A DNA stretch of 51,858 bases from Sandaracinaceae bacterium (GTDB lineage Bacteria > Myxococcota_A > Polyangia > Polyangiales > JAFGIB01): contig JADGRF010000005.1 of assembly GCA_017881055.1 (NCBI GenBank), positions 1 through 51,858 on the forward strand, in the 5' to 3' direction. A program made the translations under genes and the position numbers. This document shows positions 9,274 to 17,546 of this stretch, one piece after another (position 1 is the stretch's first letter; each line of letters opens with the position of its first letter). The notes under the pieces were generated by a model. That model saw nothing but the letters and a program-made list of their open reading frames with translations, was not told the DNA's origin and ran no database searches.

Positions 9274-9983
9274 TTGGCTCTCTCCTGTGCGCTTGTCTCG
9301 CAGCGCGGCTCACGCGCACGCTCGTGGGTCGCCCTCTTGCTCTGCACCTGGCTGGGCGCGGCGTGCGGCAAGAGCGCGGGGCCCGCGTCAGTCGAGACTG
9401 CAGGAGACGTCGACAGCGGCAGAGGCGCCGACAACGACGGCGGGCTTGCCACCGCGCTCGGACACGGTTGCGACGTGGTGGAAGTCTCCGGCGACGTCGT
9501 GCTGGAGAAAGAGAAAGACTTCACCGCGCACTATCGGGCGGGCGCGCACTATTACGAAGACCGTGATGCTTTTCGGCGGCACGGCGGTGGACGAAGACAA
9601 CAAGCTCAGCAACGCGAACATCTTCGCGCTCGACCAAGTATGCACAGATGCTCGCCGCGAAGTACCCGGACTTCTACCTATGCAGCTCGGTGGGCGGAAA
9701 AGAAGCCGCGAAGTACATCATTCCGTACGACCTCGTGCCTGCCAACTGCGACGTGTACCAGAAGCTGCTGAATGCGTTCGACGTGTTGCGCAGGAACGAT
9801 CGGGCGGGTGGGGATCGCACCTCACTTCGCATCGAAGGCGCGCCCCTCACGTTGGAGAGCGTCATCCAAAATGGCAACGGCGTGGACGTGAAAAGCCAAG
9901 TGCACGATCAGAATTTTCAACTCGTGACTGACGTGCAGCAGCTCACCGGCGAGAGCCTGATCAAATTCGGCACGGGCAAGTAA
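9274..9983 (+). pseudogene. Frameshifted secreted lipoprotein
   Basis: A TTG at 9274, three bases after GAGG, opens a frame with a signal peptide and lipobox (LGAAC then GKSAG) that reads sensibly to about DYYED-like sequence near 9560. Protein-like sequence then continues in the next frame (MLFGGTAVDEDNKLSNANIFALD, 9566-9634), and again in the third frame (YAQMLAAKYPDFYLCSS to the stop at 9983). Two shifts in the same direction are needed to join the parts, leaving about 235 residues. Either the gene is broken or the assembly has indels. No domain was recognised. It is flanked by the desaturase and by about 300 bases without genes. Confidence 0.55.
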
Positions 9984-10281
9984 GCGCGGCAGGACCCCGC
10001 GTTCTTGCTCGCCGCATCGAGCGAACGCCTAAAACACAGCGCGACATTCGCTCTTCTCCTTTGCTCATGGCGTAGTCATCACGTAGTCGCCGCGTAGTCA
10101 TCACGTCGGTGCGCTGCTGCTCGGACCGCCGAGCAAAGAGATGCAGACTGCAACCGCCCCTAGGTTCCGAAGTCCGTGGTTTCGCATGCCGGGGACGCTA
10201 ACAGCCCCTCGTAGCCGACGGCAAATGGGGCCTCATCGTACGCAACACGCGAGCGATGCGGCGTCTCGAGACGCGCCGTCG
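9984..10281. other. Intergenic region between a broken lipoprotein gene and the RCC1-type gene
   Basis: About 300 bases with no credible gene. The two flanking genes converge here. It contains the 11-bp tandem repeat listed separately, and I see no clear terminator hairpin with a U-tract. Confidence 0.55.
10071..10103 (+). repeat. Three 11-bp tandem repeats
   Basis: The unit CGTAGTCATCA occurs at 10071-10081 and 10093-10103, with CGTAGTCGCCG between them at 10082-10092. The outer copies are identical. A fourth start, CGTCGG, follows. The 11-bp period equals about one helical turn. Confidence 0.8.
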
Positions 10282-12075
10282 CTAGAAGCTGCGCACGCAG
10301 CCCGACAATGCCTTCGATGCCGGCGCGAGATCGCTGCAGACGCCGAGGCTCGACAAGTTGCGCAGCGTGTACGTTCCGTTGCCCACCCGCGAGCCCGGGC
10401 CCGTGCAATAGACGGCGCCCTTCCACGGGCTGTACGGCGCGGTAAAGATGAGGCCGTGATCGATTGTCCCATCGTCCTGGTTATGGGTGCTGAGTAGCAG
10501 CTGATCGTGCATGATCACCGCAGTGTGGCTGCTGACTTGGGGCTGGAAAGCGCCGAAGTCGACCGACGCGCCGTCGAGCATTCCCGTCGTGTCTCCGCAG
10601 CTGGAACCGTTGCATTGGAGCATCAGGTCGAGCTGGCCGGTGACCGGGCTCCCTGGACAGCTACCGAACGCGCGCAAGTCCGCAGCGCTGATGCGAAGCT
10701 CCTGTCCGACGCGCTTCAGAGTGGGCTGCGGCGAGCAGTACGCGCGGGTCTCGCTCGGGTCGGCAGCCGTGGGCGCTTCGAGAATCAGCGTGGGCGCACT
10801 GAAGTAATCGATGGCCTGATCGCCAGCGTACGCAGTGGACGGAACGCTGCCGGTGCCTGAAACCAGCAGCGCGCCACGCTCGTAGGACTCTCCCAGTCTT
10901 GCAATGGACCACCATGCGTCGCCGCTGACGTTCGACTCGAGATCGTAGTAGCGATAGTCGACGTCTTTGAACCCCGGAGCTCCCGTCAGCTGCGCACTGC
11001 CGGCCGCGCACTGCTCGCCGCCGTTGATCGAGAGCTGCGTGTTGCCCACGGTACCCCAACAGTCGACGTGATCGCCGGCCCGCAAGCCACACACGAAGAA
11101 GTCACCGACCGCGACGTCCAGGAACGGACCTTGCGGCGCCTGCAGCGAAGCGAGCGGGGTATCGTTCTGTGCCCAGCAGTGAACTTGGCGCGCTTCGTCG
11201 AGCAAACATGCGCCGTACTCACCCGACGCGAGCGCAAGCGTCTGCTTCGTTCGAGGCGTCGGTTGCAGGTTGCTCGTTTGCTCGAAGCAGGCCCACTGGG
11301 TGTCATTTCCGCCGCAGACATTGCCGAACACCCATTCGATGCGATCGAAGGTGCCCTTGGCGGCCACCGAATCGCGATAGCCCTGCTCCACATGCGGGGC
11401 GCCCGAATCGCCCCAGCAGCGGATGTCGCCGGCCACCGTCAAGCCACAGCCCTCGGCGCCGTACATGTCGATGCCGATGGTTCGATACGGCCCTTCCGGA
11501 GCTGTATCGTTCACCCAAAAACTGTCGCCCCAGCACAGCACGGTGCCGTTGCCACGCAACGCGCAGATCGCACTCTTCGCTGCGTGGACCTCGATGAAGG
11601 GCCCTTTTAGTGCAGCGGGCGCAGGGCGCGGCGTGCAGTTGGATGCCACTGCGCAGTCGCCCGTGACCAGACTGTTGCTGTCGCCCCAGCACACGAGCTC
11701 ACCGGTGTCGCGAATCGCGCACGCGAAATCTCCGCCCACCGTGACGTAGCGAAAATGGCCTTCGGGCTCTGCGGACGCCGCCCCTTTGCAGGCGAGCGTT
11801 CCATCGCTGCGTACCAGGCAGACACCGAAGTTCCCCGCGTCGAAGCGATGCTCGCGCGGCGTAAGCTGCACCCCGGTGTTTGCGTAGCCGGCGTCCCGAC
11901 TGGCATCCGATGCCGCATCGCCGGCCGCGCCCGTAGCCGCGTCGTGTGGGGTCAGATCTACGACGAGGGTACCGTCGGGAAGCGTGATCGCTGCGTCGGT
12001 CGGCTTACCGGTCGCGGCGCGATGGCTGCACGCTGCGAGCATGCAGACCGAAAGCAAACACATGAGCTTCGCCAT
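10282..12075 (-). CDS. RCC1-type repeat lipoprotein
   Basis: A 597-aa surface lipoprotein of unknown function. The signal peptide ends in the lipobox LAAC (residues 13-16), followed by an Asp/Ala/Thr-rich linker to about residue 70. From about 80 to 370 there are repeats built on short lines such as CAIRDTGELVCWGD, CALRGNGTVLCWGD and CGLTVAGDIRCWGD, the Cys-Trp-Gly form of RCC1 blades seen in Myxococcota. The C-terminal 200 residues have paired Cys and no recognised domain. Start ATG 12075 has no clear Shine-Dalgarno; Met5 is an alternative. The blades probably bind a partner or ligand outside the cell. It stands alone. Confidence 0.85.
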   Translation of the reverse strand: MAKLMCLLSVCMLAACSHRAATGKPTDAAITLPDGTLVVDLTPHDAATGAAGDAASDASRDAGYANTGVQLTPREHRFDAGNFGVCLVRSDGTLACKGAASAEPEGHFRYVTVGGDFACAIRDTGELVCWGDSNSLVTGDCAVASNCTPRPAPAALKGPFIEVHAAKSAICALRGNGTVLCWGDSFWVNDTAPEGPYRTIGIDMYGAEGCGLTVAGDIRCWGDSGAPHVEQGYRDSVAAKGTFDRIEWVFGNVCGGNDTQWACFEQTSNLQPTPRTKQTLALASGEYGACLLDEARQVHCWAQNDTPLASLQAPQGPFLDVAVGDFFVCGLRAGDHVDCWGTVGNTQLSINGGEQCAAGSAQLTGAPGFKDVDYRYYDLESNVSGDAWWSIARLGESYERGALLVSGTGSVPSTAYAGDQAIDYFSAPTLILEAPTAADPSETRAYCSPQPTLKRVGQELRISAADLRAFGSCPGSPVTGQLDLMLQCNGSSCGDTTGMLDGASVDFGAFQPQVSSHTAVIMHDQLLLSTHNQDDGTIDHGLIFTAPYSPWKGAVYCTGPGSRVGNGTYTLRNLSSLGVCSDLAPASKALSGCVRSF

Positions 12076-12186
12076 AGGTCGCGCAAACCTGCCAGATGCA
12101 GCGCGCGTCGTCCAAGCGAATAGAGCGCTCAGGGATCGGCACGCCGCCTCGGCGACGAATGCATCTGACGCGGTTGGGCACCTCGA

Positions 12187-12642
12187 TCACGAAGGCGCGG
12201 GCGCGAGCTGGCATACGTCCGGTTGCGGCGCAGCGCTTGCGCCGAGGGCGCTCTTGGCGGGGAAGTAGGCCGCTTTGTTCTGCACGAAGACCGTGCCGTC
12301 TGCCGGGTAGGCGCAGCCGACGATCGCATTCTTGCGCCACGAGTCGCTCTCGTCGTCGTCCCAGGCCTGACGGACGTCGATCGCGAAGCGTACGAACCGT
12401 TGGCCGCGAGCGTCGGTTTGGGCGGTGGCGTCGAGCACGCGCACGCGCCTCTGCACGGGTACCGGCGCGGCCCGCGAGAAGCGGTGGCGCTTTTTGCCGA
12501 TGTTGTTCAGCGGCTCGATCAGCACCTTTTGCACGAGCGCGGACGCTGTTTGTTGCAGCTCGTTCGCGGGCGGCTCAAGCGGCTCGGCTAGCGCCAGGCT
12601 CACGCACAACGTCGAGGCGAGGAACGGCAACCAGCTCTTCAT
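12187..12642 (-). CDS. Small secreted protein, unknown function
   Basis: A 151-aa exported protein that I do not recognise. Residues 1-19 are a signal peptide ending ALA before EPLEPPANELQQ. The mature part is polar, with two Cys (in VGCAYP and DVCQLAP) that could form a disulfide in the periplasm. ATG 12642 was chosen because AAGGATC lies about six bases upstream and the signal peptide begins there; a longer reading to 12672 lacks these. Its first 68 bases overlap the end of the DUF2306-like gene in another frame of the same strand, suggesting co-translation. Confidence 0.7.
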   Translation of the reverse strand: MKSWLPFLASTLCVSLALAEPLEPPANELQQTASALVQKVLIEPLNNIGKKRHRFSRAAPVPVQRRVRVLDATAQTDARGQRFVRFAIDVRQAWDDDESDSWRKNAIVGCAYPADGTVFVQNKAAYFPAKSALGASAAPQPDVCQLAPAPS

Positions 12643-13297
12643 GACGTGATCCTTTCGAGGTCCACGATCCACGTGGACGGAACATCAGCTCGGCGACTAA
12701 CACGCCACCCAGCACCGGAAGCCAGAGCGCTGCGACGTAGATCCACTCGTCATGGGCGCCGAGCGCCTCGGCGCTGGCGAGGATTAGGCGCGAGCTCACG
12801 GCTACCGACAGCTGCGCCAGCACGTGCGCGCTGGCGCGCCGGTGCGCGCGCAGATCACGAGCCCGTGCGGCGGCGATGCTCATGACCATCGCGCCGAAGG
12901 TGATTAGCCCCGTCAACCAGAAGCCGACCGTCGAGACCGCGCCGCCTTGCGCGAAACACGCCAGGTACATGCCCGAAGGCACGACGCCGAAGAGCACGAG
13001 CGCGCCCGTGATGCGGCCGAGCCAGCGATGAAGAGCTGGGAAGCGCGCGCGGATCGATCGCACCACGAGCAAGAGGCACGCAGGCAGCGCGAGCAGTGCG
13101 CTTGGGACGTGCACGTACAAGGCCGTCAGCCACAGGCGCGGGTGAGCGAGGGGCAGCTTCTCGAGGAAGAATGGGTGGGCGTCGCCGAGCTCGAGGTAGG
13201 AGGTGCTCGCCGAAATCATGAGCCCAACACCCACGGCCATCACGCCATGGAATGCCAGGGTCGCGAGGTGAGTTGCCCAACGCTTCGACGTTTGCAT
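12575..13297 (-). CDS. DUF2306-like membrane protein
   Basis: A 240-aa integral membrane protein with about six to seven hydrophobic segments. HRWLGR at residues 90-95, HRR at 152-154 and Arg170 in a later helix match the pattern of the DUF2306 family of predicted membrane proteins, some of which have haem-protein-like conserved histidines. The last 20 residues are polar and come from the region that overlaps the next gene by 68 bp. ATG 13297 is the first start. Function unknown; the overlap with a secreted Cys-containing protein suggests they work together. Confidence 0.7.
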   Translation of the reverse strand: MQTSKRWATHLATLAFHGVMAVGVGLMISASTSYLELGDAHPFFLEKLPLAHPRLWLTALYVHVPSALLALPACLLLVVRSIRARFPALHRWLGRITGALVLFGVVPSGMYLACFAQGGAVSTVGFWLTGLITFGAMVMSIAAARARDLRAHRRASAHVLAQLSVAVSSRLILASAEALGAHDEWIYVAALWLPVLGGVLVAELMFRPRGSWTSKGSRHEELVAVPRLDVVREPGASRAA

Positions 13298-13436
13298 GCC
13301 CGCGCGTCCTCCAAAGGGAGAGACGCCCGAGCTGTGAAAAGGTTTCGGCGAGTCACGAATATCGTGAGCGGTCGCTGCGCTCGGCGTTCGAGCGGGCCGC
13401 TTGGCGCACGGCGAGGGAAGCTCGGGACCACAGGCC

Positions 13437-14504
13437 CTACGGGATGGCGTAGCGGGTCTTCAGTGCCGCTTCGGTCGAGGCGCGCTCGCTCATGCTGAGC
13501 GCGCGATCGTACACCAAGACCTCGGCGACGATGGCGTCCAGGCCGGCGCCCACCAGCGTGAAGTCGGCGTTCGAGAAGTCTTCGAGGTTGCCGTTGCCGA
13601 GACCGGCCGGGGTGCGGGTGAGTGACTGCGTCGTCCCGTTGACTCGATAGTGGATGGCGCTCAGCACCGCGGTACCGGGTACCATCGTGCTGATCGTGAA
13701 CACGTGGATGCGCGGCGAAGTGCTGGTGGCGAGCGGCGCGTCGTAGGCATTGTTAGTCGCGTACACGCCTTCCCGGCTGCCGGCGGTCTGGAAGGTGTTG
13801 GCGTCGAGGTTCAGGTAGGTGCCGGGGCTTCCGGTCTGGCCCTGCTGGACGGCCTGGAAACGCGCGGTGGTGTTCACGAGCTGGATGACGGCCACGAACG
13901 TGCGTCCCGACGTTGCGGCAATACCCAGGACTCCGGCAGTGGTCAGATAAGTGCTCGGAGCATCGAAGTGGATGGCGGCTTTGTTCCCCAGGCCGGTGGC
14001 TGCCCACAGCGGGGGATTGACCGCGTCGCGCAAGACGTTGCCGTGTCCGCTCTGATCGACCCAGGCACAGACTCGATTCACCACGGTTTTGTAGACGCCG
14101 TGATCCGCACGCAACCAGAGCACGAGTCCACTCGCGGGCAGCCCAGCGCTCGCGGCAGACAGCAACGACTCGGGTCCGGGACCAACGCATCCGGTACCTG
14201 CGTCGACCAGCGGCTCGGCGACGAAGCCGGCGTCGTCGAGCGTGGTTTCGCTCGCGTCGATCGAGGCGTCATCCGGGTCGCCGTGGGAGCCGCCGCCGCT
14301 GCCGCCATGGCCCGCCGCAGCGCCGCCGCTACCAGCGGTATGCGAGTCGCCGACGCCGCCGGACCCGGTGGGGCCTGCGTCGGTTCGATGGACGCCACCC
14401 TCGGTGGCCGCATCGCGGGTCGCGCCGCCCGCATGCTCGGTGCTGGGATCGCAGCCCGCCAGGACCAGAATCGTCGATGCGACCGCCAAGCCAAGAAATT
14501 TCAT
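13437..14504 (-). CDS. LamG-like (concanavalin-fold) lipoprotein
   Basis: A 355-aa exported lipoprotein. The signal peptide ends LVLAGC, so Cys19 or nearby is lipidated. A Gly/Ser/Asp-rich linker runs to about residue 120. The C-terminal domain begins GLVLWLRADHGV, with WVDQSGHGN, and ends with VAEVLVYDRALSMSERA, which are hallmarks of LamG/pentraxin-like folds that bind glycans or Ca2+. ATG 14504 was preferred over an upstream ATG at 14540 because the signal peptide begins there, although neither has a good Shine-Dalgarno. Isolated gene, divergent from the dehydrogenase at 14708. Ligand unknown. Confidence 0.8.
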   Translation of the reverse strand: MKFLGLAVASTILVLAGCDPSTEHAGGATRDAATEGGVHRTDAGPTGSGGVGDSHTAGSGGAAAGHGGSGGGSHGDPDDASIDASETTLDDAGFVAEPLVDAGTGCVGPGPESLLSAASAGLPASGLVLWLRADHGVYKTVVNRVCAWVDQSGHGNVLRDAVNPPLWAATGLGNKAAIHFDAPSTYLTTAGVLGIAATSGRTFVAVIQLVNTTARFQAVQQGQTGSPGTYLNLDANTFQTAGSREGVYATNNAYDAPLATSTSPRIHVFTISTMVPGTAVLSAIHYRVNGTTQSLTRTPAGLGNGNLEDFSNADFTLVGAGLDAIVAEVLVYDRALSMSERASTEAALKTRYAIP

Positions 14505-14707
14505 CGCAGGAGGGTGAACCCATTCGGCACGGGGCGTCAAACCGCCGACAGCAGCGCGGGCGGTGCAAGTGCCAACGCGCTACGCCGATCGCGTCCCGCA
14601 TGAGCTTTGCGTGGCCACGCGCTATGCTGGGCTTACGTGTGGCGACGCGCGCGGACGCTACGCGCGAGATCGTGCGCGAGAGTCACGCAGCAAACAGGAG
14701 GCCTGTC

Positions 14708-15559
14708 ATGGAAGTGCGAGTGCTCGGCATCGTGGGCGCGGGTCAGATGGGCAGCGGTATCGCGCAGGTCGCAGCCCAGGCCGGCATCGAGACACACCTC
14801 ATCGACGCGACGCTGGAGCTCGCCGAGCGCGGGCGCGCCAGCATCGAGAAGCAGCTCGGCGCGCGCGTGAGCAAGGGCAAGCTGAGCGCCGAAGAGCGCG
14901 ACGCCATGCTCGGACGCATTCATGTCGGCGGCAACGTGGCTGCGCTCGCTGGCGCGGACTTCGTGGTCGAGGCCGCGACCGAGGACGTGGACAACAAGCG
15001 GCGCGTGTTCGAGGCGCTCGATAGTGTGCTGGCGAGCCACGCGATGATCGCGAGCAACACCTCGGCCATTCCGATCACGAAGTTGGCAGCTGCCACGCGT
15101 CGACCCGATCGCGTGATTGGCATGCACTTCATGAACCCGGCGCCCGTGATGCGTCTGGTCGAGATCATCCGCGGCCTGCAGACCTCCGACGAGACCGTGC
15201 AGACGGCGCGCGCGCTCGCGGCGCGCATGGGCAAGGACGTGATCGGCGCCAACGACATGCCCGGCTTCATCGTCAACCGCATGCTCATCCCTCTGCTCAA
15301 CGAAGCCTGCTTCGCTCTGCAGGACGGACTCGGCACGGTCGAAGACATCGACCGCGGCGCCAAGCTCGGGCTCAACCACCCGATGGGTCCGTTCGAGCTG
15401 GCCGACCTAATCGGCCTCGACACGGTGCTGTACATGGCGGAAGTGCTGCACAGCGAGCTCGGCGACGACAAGTACCGGCCACCGACGATCCTGCGCAATC
15501 ACGTGTCGGCAGGCTGGCTGGGCCGCAAGACCGGGCGCGGGTTCTACAAGTACGGGTGA
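14708..15559 (+). CDS. hbd: 3-hydroxybutyryl-CoA dehydrogenase
   Basis: NAD(P)-dependent oxidation or reduction between 3-hydroxyacyl-CoA and acetoacetyl-CoA, in fatty-acid or butyrate/PHB metabolism. The 283-aa protein begins with Rossmann motif GxGxMG at residues 10-15, has ASNTSAIP at 115-122, catalytic His140 in GMHFMNPAP, and Glu152 a helix later. The C-terminal domain contains NHPMGPFELADLIGLD and ends GRKTGRGFYKY. ATG 14708 follows AGGAGG by six bases. The length is that of the single-function HBDH family. It pairs conceptually with the thiolase at 19612 but is not in an operon with it. Confidence 0.95.
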   Translation: MEVRVLGIVGAGQMGSGIAQVAAQAGIETHLIDATLELAERGRASIEKQLGARVSKGKLSAEERDAMLGRIHVGGNVAALAGADFVVEAATEDVDNKRRVFEALDSVLASHAMIASNTSAIPITKLAAATRRPDRVIGMHFMNPAPVMRLVEIIRGLQTSDETVQTARALAARMGKDVIGANDMPGFIVNRMLIPLLNEACFALQDGLGTVEDIDRGAKLGLNHPMGPFELADLIGLDTVLYMAEVLHSELGDDKYRPPTILRNHVSAGWLGRKTGRGFYKYG

Positions 15560-15602
15560 AGGGTTGCCGCGCTGGTCACACGCTTGTGCGCTCGAAGCTT
15601 GG

Positions 15603-16280
15603 TCACTTGGGCGCGCTACGCAGTGCGCTGACCAAGGCGCCGTTGCTGGACCTCTGCTCCGCGATGCTGGCGGTCGGCACGTCGCCGTAATCGTGACCAG
15701 GGCACAACATCACGTGGTCCGGCAGCGCGGCCAGGCGACGCAGACTCTCCGTCAGCTGACTCGCATTGCCGCCAGGCAGGTCGACGCGGCCGCAGCCGTC
15801 GATGAACAGCGTGTCGCCGGCGACCAAGCGATCGCGCACCAGGAAACATTGGCTGCCGGGCGTGTGGCCGGGCGTGTGCAAGAGCCGGATGGACACGTCG
15901 CCCAGTGCGACGATGTCGTCGTTTTCATGGCGCACGAGATCGCTCTCCGAGACGCCGGTGATCTTCTGGAGGCCGTCGGCTTCCAGCTTGTTCACGTGGA
16001 CGGGGCCTGGAGCTTTGGCGAGCAGATCCGTGATGCCGCCCGGAACAGCGAACGCTCCCATCGCACCGCCGACATGATCCGGGTGGTAGTGAGTGACGAG
16101 AGCGCCGACCACGCGCATGTCGTCGCCAGCTGCCACGCTCAGCAATGCGTCGGTGTCCCAGGCCGGGTCGACGATCAAGCATTCGCGCGTGCGCTTGCTG
16201 CCGATCAGATACACGAAGTTCTGCATAGGGCCGAGTAGGCCCTGCACGAAGTAGAGATCGCCGTCGTCCGTGTCGCTCAT
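15603..16280 (-). CDS. MBL-fold metallohydrolase (glyoxalase II / ETHE1-like)
   Basis: A 225-aa cytoplasmic metalloenzyme of the metallo-beta-lactamase fold. Metal ligands are in THYHPDH (His64, His66, Asp68, His69), HTPGHTPGS (His139), GDTLF (Asp156) and CPGHDYG (His196). These fit hydroxyacylglutathione hydrolase or persulfide dioxygenase relatives. It is too short to include the C-terminal HAGH domain, so a general thioester hydrolase is likely. It is convergent with hbd and divergent from the Cys-rich lipoprotein. ATG 16280 is the first start of an open frame. Substrate not shown. Confidence 0.88.
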   Translation of the reverse strand: MSDTDDGDLYFVQGLLGPMQNFVYLIGSKRTRECLIVDPAWDTDALLSVAAGDDMRVVGALVTHYHPDHVGGAMGAFAVPGGITDLLAKAPGPVHVNKLEADGLQKITGVSESDLVRHENDDIVALGDVSIRLLHTPGHTPGSQCFLVRDRLVAGDTLFIDGCGRVDLPGGNASQLTESLRRLAALPDHVMLCPGHDYGDVPTASIAEQRSSNGALVSALRSAPK

Positions 16281-16487
16281 GGCTCGCCTCCGCGGTCGAT
16301 GCTAGCGCATCGCGGCTGGGCGCGTTGGCGCTCAGAACTGGCGCGGCAGGCGAGCTCGTGGGCAATCTAATTGCTACACCGCGCGTTCCAACGAGGCTCG
16401 ACGGCTGCAAGAACGCCCCACTCATCGTGGGATCCGCCAGGTTCGCGCGCATTTCGAAGCGGCCCAGCTCTTGCAGCGAAGCTGCGC

Positions 16488-17252
16488 ATGAAGCGCGCTT
16501 GCCTGCTCACGCTCGTCGCTCTGTCGTTGACCGCCTGTCCGTTCGGATCGAAGGACCCGCCCAGTCCCCGCACGCGCACGCAGTTTTGTCTCGACTGGGC
16601 CACGGCCGCGTGCAACGCCAAGGTCGTCTCCGTATGCCAGGCGGCCGACGCCGATGCGTGCCGGATGAGTCAGCAGAGCTTCTGCCTCTCGATCGTACCC
16701 ACGAGCTTCTCGGATCAACGCGGCGCGGTCTGCATCGCAGCCGTGAAAGCGGCCTACGCCGACGCGGACCTGGACGCCGCCGAGCTGGTGACCGTGCGCA
16801 GCCTGGGCGTCCCTTGCGATCAGCTGGTGGTCGGGCCCAAGGGGCGAGGCGTAACCTGCGCCAAGCACGACGACTGCGACACTGCCGCGGGGTTCGACTG
16901 CGTGTACAAAGCGAGCGCCGCCGGCGGCACCTGTCAGATGCCGGAGGACGTGTCCCCCGGTGAAGTCTGCGCTGCCGCGCAACAGGTTTGCACGAGCGGC
17001 TTCTTCTGCGACGGCAAGCACTGCGTCGCTGCGCTCGACGTCGGTGAGGCATGTGCCAGCCAGGAAGAGTGCGGCGACAAAGGCTTCTGCGCTGGCTCGA
17101 ACGTGTGCGCGGCTCGATTCGCAGTCGACCACGCTTGCAGCGACGACGGCCAGTGCCTCGCAGGAATCTGCTACGACTTCGCGACCGACCAGGTATGCAG
17201 CGACCGAATCGTGCTGTCCCGCTCGGAACCGATCTGCGACGACCTGCGCTGA
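16488..17252 (+). CDS. Cys-rich lipoprotein
   Basis: A 254-aa exported protein. The signal peptide has the lipobox LTAC at about 14-17. Two Cys clusters follow: one at about 35-65 (FCLDWATAAC, VCQAADADACRMSQQSFC) and a C-terminal set from about 120 with short repeats such as C-x4-ECGDKGFC and CSDDGQCLAGIC, probably disulfide-bonded EGF/Dickkopf-like knots. Such proteins are common in predatory and social deltaproteobacteria-like lineages. ATG 16488 was chosen because the signal peptide begins there; the frame opens at 16371. Function unknown; probable surface adhesion or binding. Confidence 0.8.
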   Translation: MKRACLLTLVALSLTACPFGSKDPPSPRTRTQFCLDWATAACNAKVVSVCQAADADACRMSQQSFCLSIVPTSFSDQRGAVCIAAVKAAYADADLDAAELVTVRSLGVPCDQLVVGPKGRGVTCAKHDDCDTAAGFDCVYKASAAGGTCQMPEDVSPGEVCAAAQQVCTSGFFCDGKHCVAALDVGEACASQEECGDKGFCAGSNVCAARFAVDHACSDDGQCLAGICYDFATDQVCSDRIVLSRSEPICDDLR

Positions 17253-17257
17253 AGGGT

Positions 17258-17530
17258 CGTGACGCGGCACGCGCTGCCACGCTCCAGTTCTTCGGCACGT
17301 TCAGCTCGCTGACGTTCACCGTTCCAGCTGTCGAAGTGCCCCTCGTTGGGCTCGCCGATCTCATCCTGATGAAGCTCTATGCTGGGGGCCTCCAGGATCG
17401 TTGGGACATTCAGCAGCTCATCGCGGACACGGGCGACGGCGCTCTGCTGGCGGATGTCGATGGCCGAGTGCGTGAACTGCCCGAGCGCAGCCAGGCACTG
17501 TGGCGTACGTTGCGCGCTGCGCAGGGCTGA
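17258..17530 (+). pseudogene. C-terminal remnant resembling AbiEii-type nucleotidyltransferase
   Basis: An open stretch of about 90 codons with no plausible start. From 17310 it reads VEVPLVGLADLILMKLYAGG, then DRWDIQQLIADTG and LPERSQALWRTL, which I recognise as the tail of nucleotidyltransferase proteins of toxin-antitoxin or AbiEii-like systems. The catalytic N-terminal half (GS-x-D motif) is missing, so it is a fossil. It begins directly after the Cys-rich lipoprotein stop, suggesting a deletion or recombination joined them. The match is from memory of the family. Confidence 0.5.
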
Positions 17531-17546
17531 CGGACACACCGCGCGG

